Shown here: positions 50,800 through 61,800 of the stretch, one piece after another | Layout: each line of letters starts with the position of its first letter | Position numbering within the stretch: position 1 is the stretch's first letter | Origin: Tolypeutes matacus | Lineage: Eukaryota > Chordata > Mammalia > Cingulata > Chlamyphoridae | DNA: 64,000 nt | Direction of reading: 5' to 3' | Assembly: GCA_026826555.1 (NCBI GenBank) | Contig: JAKSZT010054334.1 | Span: forward strand, 36,583,427-36,647,426 | Position numbers and translations under genes: made by a program | Notes under the pieces: generated by a model | Told to the model about the DNA's origin: nothing | The model's database searches: none | The model's input: the letters and a program-made list of their open reading frames with translations, nothing else

Positions 50800-51434
50800 T
50801 GCAAAACCCGCCCCCTGTGCTCAAATTCCTATCTTCAAATTTTTACTATGAGCTTCTGGCCCCCAGGGTGAAGCACTGCCTGAGTGTATTAATGGCAGAA
50901 TCACAATGTGTCAGGCTGGTGGCATCACCGCACTCTGACGCCAGCATCCCTGATTTTTCCGTCTCTTACTAGAGAGAAACTAAGGCTAAAGGTTAAAGAA
51001 TGCGGTTTATTAAATAATTCAAGTCATTAACCTGCAACCTGCAACCTGCAAACGGATGACAGTCTATTAAGTTTGCACTGCCATGATTCATGTTTGGTGT
51101 TTACTGATATAAAGCATAATGCCTGCTTGCTTTACTTTTATTGCTACACAGTAATATAGCGCGGAAGGAGGGTGGAAAAAGGCGACAGGACCCACGCAAG
51201 GGGACAATAAGAGCAGCAGACTCACTTGCATAAAGAAGATTGAAGCCTTCCCTCCCTCCCTCTATCTCTCGGTATAGGCCCCAGTGCACATCTGCGTCAC
51301 TTATGAGAGAGGAGGAGGCGCAGAGGCAAAGAGAAAATTGTACTGTGAAGACCTTGACAGCTTCACGGGCGGGCTTTTTCCTTTTTCCTTCCTATATTTC
51401 CTGGAATATATATTTTTCTCTTTTACAAACTGAC
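50800..51434 (+). promoter_or_regulatory. KLHL1: KLHL1 upstream region with GC boxes
   Basis: The first GC-rich words on the upstream side appear here: a CCCGCCCCC box at 50807-50815 and a GGGCGGG box at 51367-51373. A TGCGTCAC element (51292-51299) resembles a weak CRE/AP-1 site, and an AACCTGC unit is repeated three times at about 51028-51049. These are sequence matches only; use in transcription is inferred from position. Confidence 0.5.
51219..51228 (-). promoter_or_regulatory. Candidate splice donor on the antisense strand upstream of KLHL1
   Basis: The + strand actcacttg reads CAA|GTGAGT on the - strand, 8 of 9 consensus bases. An antisense exon ending here would cover the KLHL1 start region, as described for human ATXN8OS. 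This is an inference from the motif. Confidence 0.35.
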
Positions 51435-51472
51435 TATATATATATATATATAAACAATCCTTCTCTTATTGG
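51435..51472 (+). promoter_or_regulatory. KLHL1: Candidate KLHL1 core promoter: TATA tract and inverted CCAAT
   Basis: A (TA)n tract ending TATATAAA (51447-51454) is followed by ATTGG at 51468-51472. If the TATA tract is used, transcription would start near 51480. That gives a 5' leader of about 570 bases with no ATG before the KLHL1 start. An inverted CCAAT downstream of a TATA box is an unusual order, so either element could be incidental. Confidence 0.45.
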
Positions 51473-51479
51473 ATAAAGC

Positions 51480-52050
51480 ATTAGACTTTCCCAGAGATTC
51501 ACTGCAAGCTATCAGGGCATCCCGGAGAGACCAGGGACAGGGGGCTCAGGTGCGCCAAGAAGGCTGGGGGCGCGCTTCTCCGCGACTTGAGGTTCTTTCT
51601 CTCTGCGCTCTCCAGGCTGAACTGTGAGCTTCAAGGACAGAAGCCCGACACCTTCCAGGCTAAGGCTCTGCGAAAGGTACATCCCAGTGAGGTGTATCCA
51701 GCTGCCGCCGCCTCCCAAGCTTCAGAGCGCGCACACCTCTCTCTTTCGCGCATCTCCAGCCTTCCCGCCTCGGATCGGGAATTCTCTGTTCTCGGCGCCC
51801 GGCTCCTGCATTGGCTACCGGTCGGTGGACTCCCCAAGCCCAGGACCTGCGGACCTGACCACTGCTGAGCAGCGCGGCTTTGTCGCCCGCTCTCGGGTAG
51901 TAGCCTGGCAGGGCGCGCTGCGCGCCTGGCCTCGCTTCTGGCTTGGAAGTGCAGAGGGCGCCTCCCGCCTCCCCCTTGGCGCCCGCGCTTGGCTGGCCTC
52001 CCCCACCTGCTGGCGCGAGCTGAGGTCTTTTTGCCTTGCTTACATAAAGC
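51480..52050 (+). other. KLHL1: KLHL1 5' leader (approximate start)
   Basis: From the candidate start to 52050 I find no ATG on the + strand, so scanning ribosomes would reach the KLHL1 start first. The left boundary is an estimate from the TATA tract and could move by tens to hundreds of bases. Confidence 0.5.
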
Positions 52051-52250
52051 ATGTCAGGCTCCGGGCGAAAAGACTTCGATGTGAAGCACATCCTTCGACT
52101 CCGCTGGAAACTCTTCAGCCACCCATCGCCGTCCCCTGGCGGTCCGGCGGGGGGCGGTTGCCTGCAACAGGACGGCAGCGGCGGCTTCGAGCATTGGGGC
52201 CCCAGTCAGAGCCGTCTGCTCAAAAGCCAGGAGAGGAGCAGTGGGGGCAC
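51500..52250. promoter_or_regulatory. KLHL1: CpG island over KLHL1 exon 1
   Basis: GC content and CpG density jump here relative to the AT-rich surroundings. Many CpGs are seen in 'gggggcgcgcttctccgcga', 'cagcgcggctttgtcgcccg' and 'gggcgcgctgcgcgcctggc'. The island covers the leader and the first part of the coding exon, as at many neuronal gene promoters. Confidence 0.85.
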
Positions 52251-52550
52251 TTTCTGGAGGAAGTCTTCCTCTTCTTCCTCCTCTTCCTCATCCTCTCCAT
52301 CTTCTTCCTCCTCTTCCTTCAACCCGCTGAATGGCACCCTGCTGCCAGTGGCCACGAGGCTGCAGCAAGGGGCGCCCGGACAGGGCCTCCAGCAGCCGGC
52401 CAGGACACTGTTCTACGTGGAGTCCCTAGAGGAGGAGATGGTGCCACGCATGGACTTACCTGGACAGCATGAAAAAGGACTGGTCTTGGAAGAGCTCAAA
52501 GTGGAGCCGGCCAACTCGAGCCAGGCAACAGGTGAAGGATGTGGACACAG
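52051..52550 (+). CDS. KLHL1: KLHL1 (kelch-like 1) coding exon 1, N-terminal 166 codons
   Basis: KLHL1 is a brain-enriched, actin-binding kelch protein reported to modulate neuronal calcium channels. The reading starts [16 protein letters not shown], which I recognise as the KLHL1 N-terminus. It has a purine at -3 of the ATG. A serine-rich tract follows: K71, eleven serines (72-82), P83, six serines (84-89), F90. The later block [10 protein letters not shown] (121-130) and [11 protein letters not shown] also agree with the family. After two bases of codon 167 comes CAG|GTACAG, so the exon ends at 52550 in phase 2. The human protein is about 748 residues; BTB, BACK and six kelch repeats come from exons outside this window. 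No stop or frameshift. Identification is from memory of the family, but very specific. Confidence 0.96.
52262..52320 (+). repeat. KLHL1: Pyrimidine (TCY)n tract encoding the KLHL1 poly-serine run
   Basis: Mixed TCT/TCC/TCA codons interrupted by one CCA (proline). Such tracts change length readily, and the serine count differs between species as far as I recall. On the - strand it is a GGA/GAA purine tract. Confidence 0.9.
52454..52462 (-). promoter_or_regulatory. Perfect consensus splice donor on the antisense strand
   Basis: The + strand acttacctg reads CAG|GTAAGT on the - strand, 9 of 9 consensus bases. It lies inside the KLHL1 coding exon, opposite M-D-L-P-G (about codons 135-139). In human the antisense gene ATXN8OS is known to overlap this exon, so the site may be a donor of an antisense exon. 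Use is not shown. Confidence 0.45.
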
Positions 52551-52556
52551 GTACAG
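52551..52556 (+). promoter_or_regulatory. KLHL1: KLHL1 intron 1 splice donor
   Basis: CAG|GTACAG, a good match to the 5' splice consensus apart from C at +4. Chosen because the reading leaves the KLHL1 family sequence (G-C-G-H-R then unrelated residues) exactly here. Confidence 0.88.
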
Positions 52557-53044
52557 TAATTCCCCATAGGGCATCCATGCTTTTCCCAATTTCCACCATT
52601 TTCCTGTGTGCTTTTGTGGTTTCTAAGTCTAAAACTTTCAGGTTGGATATATTGGTTAAGCAATGCCAGCCCCGTTTTTATTAACCGAGTTGTTTTTATA
52701 CCAAGTTTTTAAAAGTTTGCTCATTAATTTCCATTGGCTCATACATATTGCTTTTCTTTGTGCAAATTTTCAGAGTTGTAACCACACACTAAACATAAAT
52801 ACCCTTAAATACATCTTCAGGTGGTATGGTTCTCATATTTTTCAGATTAAACTATTTTTTTTCATTAAATTATAACACTTTCTATTATCTGATGTGAAAG
52901 AAATTTGCTTTAAATACGATCAAAATGCATCCCACATACTGGTCCACCAACTGGCTTAGAAAGTTATCTAGGATCCTTGAGTCTGGAATCTATATTCCAG
53001 GAGTAATGAGGTGGACAAATTGAGGTCACTGGACAGCAACATAA

Positions 53045-53068
53045 TCTCTCTCTCTCTCTCTCTCTCTC
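53045..53068 (+). repeat. (TC)12 microsatellite
   Basis: Perfect run in KLHL1 intron 1. Confidence 0.95.
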
Positions 53069-53809
53069 ATTAAATTCAGTGTTATTTTCTCTATCTCAGT
53101 TTCCCTTTTAGTCCTTCTACTTTGTGTTCACTTTTATCTTGTTCAGAGTAAGTCTTAGAATTAAACTGTGGCTAAGCACCTTTGCATTCAGCTGACATGC
53201 TTTGTTGACTCAGTATTGGGATTGTGTGTTATTTCTAATATTACACCTCTTATGTATGGCTCTTCTATGTTCAAGACTTATTGAGTTATCCTTCACATAC
53301 AGAAAATCTCCCTCTGATGTTTACATTTTAGAGAATTCACTCATTATTATTCTGCACTCCACCACTACTCGTTTTTGGATATAATGAGAATAGGAAAAGA
53401 GCTGCACTTAGATTCATATGCTATCAGAACACTTATTGAAGAATAAATACAGGATAAACATAGTAAAAAGGTAATGAATAAGTTCATAAATTTTAAGTAC
53501 CTTTCCATAACAAATTGGAAACAAAATAAATTCTTAAAAACATGTTAGGTTAGATGAATCACTTTTTATTAAAGCCTATTAAGTATCAAAAAGTGTATGT
53601 AAAACAAAATAATATGTATAGGTACTCTTTATGTTGACAAATATGATATTAGAGATACAACAAAATTTGCATTTAAACATTTCAGTTGATTATTTGGGAT
53701 TAAATTTGAATTTTAAAAGCCTGGAAAATAATCTAATATGTGATTTTAAGACATTTATTCCAGTGAAGGAGTTTGTTTTTCAATTTTCAAATGTGCAAAG
53801 GTTTTTACC

Positions 53810-53831
53810 TATATATATATATATATATATA
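53810..53831 (+). repeat. (TA)11 microsatellite
   Basis: Perfect run in KLHL1 intron 1. Confidence 0.95.
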
Positions 53832-55689
53832 AAACCTTAATTAAGCTCATCTATTACTCAATATGTAAAGTATTTTAGCAAACTGGTTATAACTTTGGAT
53901 CCCATGGAGTTATTTGATTTATGTATTCAATAGTTACCTATAATTTTATGATTTTCTTCTTATAAAATATGTTAGGCTTTACCACTTTTGATTGAGCAAG
54001 TGTGAAGTTGTTTGTTTGCTTGTTTTTAACTTGGAACTATCATTCATAAACATTTAATAATTCCCTTATATATTTAAAAATAAATAAATTAAAAAATAAA
54101 ATTAATTAATTAAAAATAAAAATAAATTTTAAATGTTTACTAATTTCTACTTTATTGAAATTGATTTTTTTCAGAAAAAAATAGATTAACAGGTTCTTTT
54201 TTTCAAATTTGTATAGCCTTCTAATCAGCTTGAAATATCTGACCTTCTGAAAATATCAATATTTGCTGAATTTCTTATAAAATTCCGTTTGCTTTATAAC
54301 AAATACATTTTTAAGCAAATGAGACATACTTGGCATGAGTAATTTCTGATGACTTTCATGTAAATTGAATAACTTGAAAATACTAATGGAGTACTGACTT
54401 AAGGTATTATAATGAATATTAATTTTTTATAAAACATAACTAATAACTCACTTAGGGTTATGAAAACCATTCAGATGAAATTTCAATTCCCTCATTTTTT
54501 AATATATTTAAGTGTTTTTATTCACAAAGTGATAAGAATTCTGACAATAATTGAAGTACCAACCCAAAACTCTTTTTTGGAATTTGGGTGTTCTGTGATC
54601 TTGCATGTCGGAAATATTGAAAATCAAATCCAATTTTATTTTAAAATTCTTTTTAGTACTTAAATGCCCTAGATAATTCTGAATTTATCATTAGACAAAT
54701 CAGTTACACTGATAGTATTTGATGGATTTTGTGTGTTCTTAAAACTTTCATAGAGCATTGGTTTTGTGCTCAAGATTGATTGAAAATCACACTACTAAGC
54801 TTGGCAATTAATCATTATCAATATATATTATTTTAATGTGCAGTAAGAATGGGGTTCATTGCTTCAAATAAGAGACAGCATTTACAAAGTAAAATATAGA
54901 ATGGAATCTATTATACTACAGAACTTTATGCAGAATAATCAGTAATATGGATTTACTTTTTTTCTGTTGTAACACATTCAGAAAGCTATGCAGTGTTTAT
55001 AATGATCAGAGAATAAATAGAAAAAAAAAGCCTGCATGATAATTGTGATTTTATGAGGCACTATTATATCACCAAACTATGATGTCACATTTGATATTTA
55101 GCAATTTATTTGATCAATTCTGACTTCTATGCTAAATTAATCTTCACATATAAAACTAGTGTGTGTCCTTTTTCTGATGTTCATTCCTTTTCTTTATTCA
55201 CTTGACCTCACATTAGTCAGAGACATTGTTTTAGACAAGTATATGTAGTTCAGTTGGTTTAACCTGTTAGAACTGAAGAGGTCCAATTATCACTGACTGA
55301 AACAGTAAGGTAGTAGGGGTGGAGGAGGGTGGGGCAGGTAAGCAGATTTACTGCCCAAGCCTAGCCTTTGTCTTATCGCACCCCATCAGCCAGACATGAA
55401 TAAATCTTGGTACTCCACACATTGGCCATAATGTCATTAAGAATCCTATTTTTTTTTTTTTTTTTTGGTAATAGATTGCTGTCCTTTGCTATAACTAGTG
55501 TATTTTTGTTGTTGTTGTTTTTTACTTTCTGTTGGGAAATATAAAAACTCCTATCTCTTCAGGTAATCATATACTTTTGTTGTGGGCACTTTTTCCAAAA
55601 TTCCATATGTAGGAAACTTAAGACTTCTATACTAAAGAACATTTGTAATATTGTGAGTAGAAGTGTCAAGTGTTAACTGCTTGATTTTT

Positions 55690-56775
55690 TGATTTTCTAT
55701 GTTCTTCCAGGGTGCATTCATCAGATTTCATGGCTTTAGTTACCACCCATAGGCTGTACTTCCAAACTTGTATCTCTAAGCCTAGATTTCCCCTGGAGCT
55801 CTGGTGTCACATATCTACCTCTCTACTTGACCTCTTTGGTGGATAGCACAGAGATAATACAATATGCACAAATTTAAACTCATAATCTCCCTTCTCTATT
55901 GCACAATTTCCTCCTCTATCTCAGAGAATACCTCTCCACACATTAGACTGTGCAAGCCAGATATCTGGAGTCATATTTGCCAATATCTTCTTTCACATCA
56001 TTTTCAATACTTTACCAAGCCCTAGCACTTTTACCCAGAAATTATTCCCTCTCTTTGTCCTACTTCTCTCCATCTCCACTGGTTGCATCTAAACTAAGCA
56101 ACCTTCAGCTTTCAACTGGACTTCTGCAAATGCATCTGTATCATCTCCCCTCATTATGTTTTCCTCCTACAATACATTCTCCACACTGAAGCCAGTGTGA
56201 ATTTTAAAATGAAAATCTCAACCATTTTACCACATCCCATCTCTCAGTGTTTTTCAGAGGATTTCCACTATTCTCTGAGCACAGTCTATACCATGGACAA
56301 GTAGGTCATGAATGATCTGTCATCTGTTTTCTATCTAGGGCTTCATTTAACTTCTTCCCCCTCTCCCTCTGCCTTTCAGACTCTTGCCTTTCTCTATACT
56401 TCTTCACTGCCTCTGGATCTTACAAGCTTGTTTTTTTGTGTGTGTATAGCTGTCCTGAACCCACTCTGCTGAGTTCATCCCTATTGATGATTGAGATACC
56501 TTGAATATAAGCTCTGTACCTATCTGAGAGAATTATTTCTTGATGTTGCAAGCTAATCCAAAATCCACCATTTTATGGTCTTATAGTAAATGCTCTCTAC
56601 TTTTTCTTTAAAATCTTACCAGAGTGTGTAATCCTCTATTAATTTCTGTGTTGATTTTATTATTTATCTCTAATTGTAATTGCCAAGTACACAGGGGTGT
56701 ATCTGTTTTGTTCATTATTTTGTCCATATCATAAAGCATGTTGATATTCAATAAATATTGTTGAATGAATAAATA
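55690..56775 (+). repeat. Long L2 3' region
   Basis: Starts near 'ccagggtgcattcatcagat'. Landmarks: 'gagtcatatttgccaatatc', 'ccaagccctagcacttttac', 'acactgaagccagtgtgaat', 'ccatctctcagtgtttttca', 'tgcctttcagactcttgcc', and the terminus 'tattcaataaatattgttga atgaataaat'. This is one of the longest L2 copies in the window. Confidence 0.82.
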
Positions 56776-56789
56776 TTTATCACAATCAT

Positions 56790-56945
56790 AATGAGTGACA
56801 TTGATTAAGAACTTACTATGTGCCAAATAGTCCAATAAGCTTGCTACAATTAAATATTGCCTTTGCACAACGATGGCATAGATGAGAAGATTGAGATTTA
56901 GAGAGGGTAATTAATTTGTCCAAGATCAGAGGCCAACTCTTTTAA
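56790..56945 (+). repeat. MIR SINE
   Basis: 'gattaagaacttactatgtg', 'gatggcatagatgagaagat' and 'gagagggtaattaatttgtc' match the MIR core, directly after the L2. Confidence 0.7.
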
Positions 56946-57605
56946 GTAAAAGAGTTGGCCTTTAAACCTTTAAATGAAAGAAAAGAGGTTCTAGCCAAGG
57001 TGGGGTAGAAGCAGTTGTCTTATGCCCTTTATGGAAATTATATTTGCACTTCAATGTTGAAGATAGGCTTTGTAAAATGACAGTGCTGGAGAATGCCTGA
57101 CTAAGGTTCAAACTGGACTTCTTCGCACAGGTTAGCAAAGACTCGATTATTTCTTTAATTATGGTTCCTTCAGTGCATTTTGCTTTATAATTGAACTAAA
57201 GTCTGTAAGACCTCCAGAGGGAAAATGAAATTAATTTGGAGCCCAAAAGAGCTTCATGATAGAAAATCTTTTCTGAAAATCCAAACAATTAATACAGAGA
57301 AATATCAGAGAAAGAGAGCTGACAGGATTAAAATCTCATGGAGGTTGGTAGGACCTGGACCAGGCATTTATGTTGAATGAAAGAGACCAGGCCTTGCTTC
57401 AGTAAAGGGAAAACCAACATTAAAAATGATGAGGGACTATTTCTTCAGGGAAGTAGTTCTCAACCTATATTCTATGGAATAATAAAATTAAATAATATCC
57501 ATCTTTCTCAACCCTGTTCTCTCCCATAATTTCAGAATGACAAAAAGGATATAATAGAGGAACTTTACTCAATTTCACATTCTTTATTGTCAATTTATCT
57601 GAGAT
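56946..57605. other. KLHL1: KLHL1 intron 1, between MIR and L1
   Basis: A short inverted repeat at 56935-56965: 'ccaactcttttaagtaaa' followed by 'agagttggc'. No gene or named repeat. Confidence 0.5.
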
Positions 57606-58869
57606 GCTGATTTTTTTAATGTATTTTTTTATTGAAGTATATCATTCATACATGAACATGCATAAACAATAATGTATAGTAAAGTTTGTGAACTTACAAA
57701 ATAAACATGCATAACATCATACAGGAGTCCCATACATCATCTCTCTACCAACACCTTGCATTGTTGTGAGACATTTATTACAAACTATGCAAGAGCAAGT
57801 CTCTGAGAACCATCGTCTGAAAGATAGGTTAACAAAGGAAAGTAAGAGAAGAGCAGGCTTTGAGCCATCACCCATATGGACATAATCTATGGTAAAGGGA
57901 TAGAGTGTGGTTGCATGTTGGGGGATGGGGCAGATGAGTGGTGGTGTTCCTGGGTTTGGTGGTGTAGCACTAGCGGGTGGGTGGATTAGGAAGGGCAGTT
58001 TCAAATCCCCAGGGCATGTAACTGTGAATCTTGACATTCCATGGGTCGGGAGAGGGTGGAAAAAAAAAAAAGAAAGAAAAAAAAATTACTACTGACTATA
58101 GTCCCTAACTTACATTTGGTGTATTTTTCCTACAACCCACCCAATTTTTAAAAAATACATTTTCATTACAGAGCTTGTAAATTTACAAAACAATCATGCA
58201 CATGTGTAGAATTCCCATACAACACCCCTTCACCAACACACCACACTGTGGTGGAATATGTTAAAGCTTATGAGATAATATCATCAGACTATTACCACCA
58301 ACCAAGGTCTATAGGGTACATTTGGAACACTTTTTCCATTACTCCCTCCCCATTATCAACATAGTATATCTTTGGCTTTGATAAAAGAATATTATAGTAT
58401 TGCTGTTAATCACAGTCCATAGGTCACACCAATTGTATTTTTCCCATACTTCTCCATTTTCCCAGTATCCTACAATAGTGACTTACATCTACTCTTGCTC
58501 ACAGGACACTATTGCATCTGTACCATCAACCACAATTCTCATCCACCTCTGGGTTCACTGTGTTATTCAGTCCCTAGATTATCCTCTAGCTTTCTTTCAA
58601 TTGATATTTACTTCCCCAGACTATCCTTTTAAGCCACAACCCCTTTAATAAACCAGCTGCTACTTACTATAATGTGCTACCAACTCTATCCATTTCCACA
58701 TTTTACAGTCAAGTTAATTAAAGCTTCTACATACATTAAGCATCAGTAGTTCTTCTCAACCCTCCTCTTATCTCCTAATAACCTATACTCTAGTTTTACC
58801 TCCATGCATTTATTCTTATTTAGTTCATATTAATGAGACCATGCAATATTTGTACGGCTTACTTCGTTT

Positions 58870-61800
58870 AGCATGATGTCTTCAAGATTCATCTATGTAA
58901 TCATATTTGTCTCAATTTCATTTCTTCTTACTACAGCATAGTATTCCATCATATGTATATACAACATTTTGTTTATCCATTCATTGGTTGATGGATACTT
59001 ACACTTGGGTTGTTTCCATCTTTTTGCAATTAAGAATGCCACTATGAACATTGGTGTGCAGGTACACATTTGTGTAATCGTTTTTAGTTCTTCTGGATAT
59101 ATTCCTAGTAGAGGAATTGATGGATCATATGGCACCATATGGTGGATCATATAGCTTCCTGAGAAACTGCCAAACAGTCTTACACATAAACCACACCATT
59201 TTACAATCCCACCAAAAGTGAAGGAGTGATCCTATTTCTCCACATCCTCTTTAGCACTTACTGTTGTTGATTTTTTAACAATGGCCATTCTATGAGGTAT
59301 TAGATGATATCTCATTGTTTTGACTTGCATTTCCCTAATAGCTAGTGATATGGGACATTTTGGCCATTTGTATTTCCTCTTTGGAGAAATGTCTATTTAA
59401 ATCATTTGCCCATTTTTAAATTGGATTGCTTGCTCTTTTATTGAGTTGTATGATCTCTTTATATAGAATGGAAATCAAACCCTTATCTGATATGTGGCTT
59501 CCAAATATCTTCTCCCTTTGAATGGGCTGCCTTTGCACCCTCTTGATGAAGTTCTTTGAATCACAGAAGTGTTTAAGTTGAGGAGGTCCCATTTATCCAT
59601 GTTTTCCTTCATTGCTCGTGCTTTCTGTGTGAGGTTTAAGAATGCATCACCTATCACCATGACTTGAAGATGTTTCCCTACATTTTCTTCTAGTAACTTT
59701 ATGGTTTTTGCTTTGATATTTAGGTCTTTGATCCTTTTTGAGTTAATTTTTGTATAAGGTGTGAGACAGAGGTCTTCTTTCTTTCTTTTGGCTATGGCTC
59801 TCTAGTTCTCCCAGCACCATTTGTTCAGTAGACTGTTCTGCACCAGCTGGGTGAGTTTGACAGGCTTGTCAAAAATCACTTGGCCATAGATGTGAGGGTC
59901 TGTTTCTGAACCATCAATTCGGTTCCATTGGTCTATGTGTCTGTCTTTATGCCAATACCATGCTGTTTTTACCAGTGTGGCTAGGTAATATGATTTAAGG
60001 TCCAGAAGTGAGAGCCCTCCAATTTCACTTTTCATTTTTAAGATGTTTCTGGCTATTCAGGGCCTCTTACCCTTCCAGATAAATTTGATAATTGTGTTTT
60101 CCACTTGTTTGAAAAATGCTGGTGGAATTTTTACTGGGATTACATTCAATCTGTACATCAATTTGGGTAGAATTGACATCTTAATGATATTTAGTCTTCC
60201 AATCCATTAGCATGGAATGTTCCTCCAGTTTTATAGTTTTTTTTAGATTTTTTTTAAAGCAATACATTGTAGATTTCTGCATACAAGTGTTTTACAACTT
60301 TGGTTAAGTTCATTCCTAAATATTTGAATCTTTTAGTTGTTGTTGTAAATAGAATTTTTCTCTGACTTCCTCCTCAGATTGTACATTACAATTGTATAGA
60401 AATACTACTGATTTTTGCATATTGATCTTGTATCCTGTCACTCTACTGAAATCATTTATTAACTCTAGCAACTTTGTTGTAGATTTTGCGGGACTTTCTA
60501 GATATAGGATCATATCATCTGTGAATAGTGAAAGTTTTACTTCCTCCTTTCTGATTTGGATGACTTTTATTTCTTTTTCTTGCCTGATTGCTCAAGCTAG
60601 AACATCTAACACTATATTGAACAACAGTGGTATCAGTGAGCATCCTTGTCTTGTCCCTGATCTCAATGGGAAAGCTTTCAGTCTTTCACCATTGAGTAAA
60701 ATGTTACCTGTGGGTTTTTCATAATGGCCTTTAACATGTTAAGAGAGTTTCCTTCAATTCCTATCTTTTGTAGTATTTCTATCAAGAAAGGATGCTGCAT
60801 TTTGTCAAATGCCTTTTCTGCATAAATCAATAAGATCATGTGATTTTTCTTCTCTGATTTATTAATGTGGTGTATTATGCTGATTGATTTTCTTGTGTTG
60901 AACCACCCTTGCATGCCTAGTATAAAACCCACTTGATCATGATGAATAATTTTTTAATGTGTTGTTATATTTGATTAGTATGTATTTTATTGAGGATTTT
61001 TGCATCCATATTCATTAGAAAGATGGGTCTGTAATTTTCTTTTATCATAATGTCTTTATCTGGCTTCATAGTAGTGTGATATTGGCTTCATAGAATGAGT
61101 TTGGTAGTGTTCCTCTTGTTCAATTTTTTGGAAGAGCTTGAGTAAGATTGATATTAAATCTTCTTTGAATGTTTGGTAAAATTCACCTGTGAAACTGTCT
61201 GGTCCTGGGCTTTTCATTTTCAAGAGCAGTTTGATGACTGTTTCAATCTCTTTACTTGTGATTGGTTTGTTGAGGTCTTCTGTTTCTTCTAGGATCAGTG
61301 TAGGTTGTTTGTATATGTTTCTAGAAATTTTTCCATTTCATCTACATTTTCTAGTTTTTTGGCATAAAGTTGTTCATAGTATCATCTTATGATCTTTCAT
61401 ATTTCTGTGGGGTCATTAGTAATGTTCCAATTTTTATTTTTTATTTCATTTATTTGCATCTTTTCTTTTTTTTTCTTAGTCTAGCTAAGGGTTTGTCTAT
61501 TTTGTTAATCTCGAAAAACAAACTTTTGGTTTTGTTAATTCTCTTTATTGTATTTTTGTTCTTAAATTCATTTATTTCTGGTCTGATCTTTGTTATTTCA
61601 TTCCTTCTACTTGCTTTGGGATTTCTTTGCTGTTTTTTTTTTTTTTTTTTCCTAATTCCTCCAGTTGTGTAATTAGGTTGTTGATTTTAGTTTTTTCTTC
61701 TTTTTTAGTGTAAGCATTGAGGGTTATAAATTTCCCTCTCAGCATTGCCTTTGTTGCATTCCATTGGTTCTGATATGTCATGTTCTCATTGTCATTTTTA

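Larger units (their letters stand above)
52557..55689. other. KLHL1: KLHL1 intron 1, first part
   Basis: AT-rich intron. It contains (TC)12 at 53045-53068, (TA)11 at 53810-53831, an AT-only patch at about 54075-54130 and a T-run near 55449-55467. Frames of 60-71 residues show no domain. Confidence 0.75.

Noticed and set aside
1..51000. Pure CTG/CAG expansion of SCA8 type
   Set aside because: By reading through I find no run of more than three CAG or CTG units; only the mixed patch at 15262-15317.
51660..52091. 143-codon frame on the - strand opposite KLHL1 exon 1
   Set aside because: It has an ATG but no recognisable domain, and long antisense frames are expected in a CpG island. Kept only as a note within the antisense finding.
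51624..52472. 282-codon open frame on the + strand over the KLHL1 leader and exon 1
   Set aside because: It begins with GTG and contains no ATG at all. It runs out of frame with the clearly conserved KLHL1 reading and owes its length to GC-rich, stop-poor sequence.
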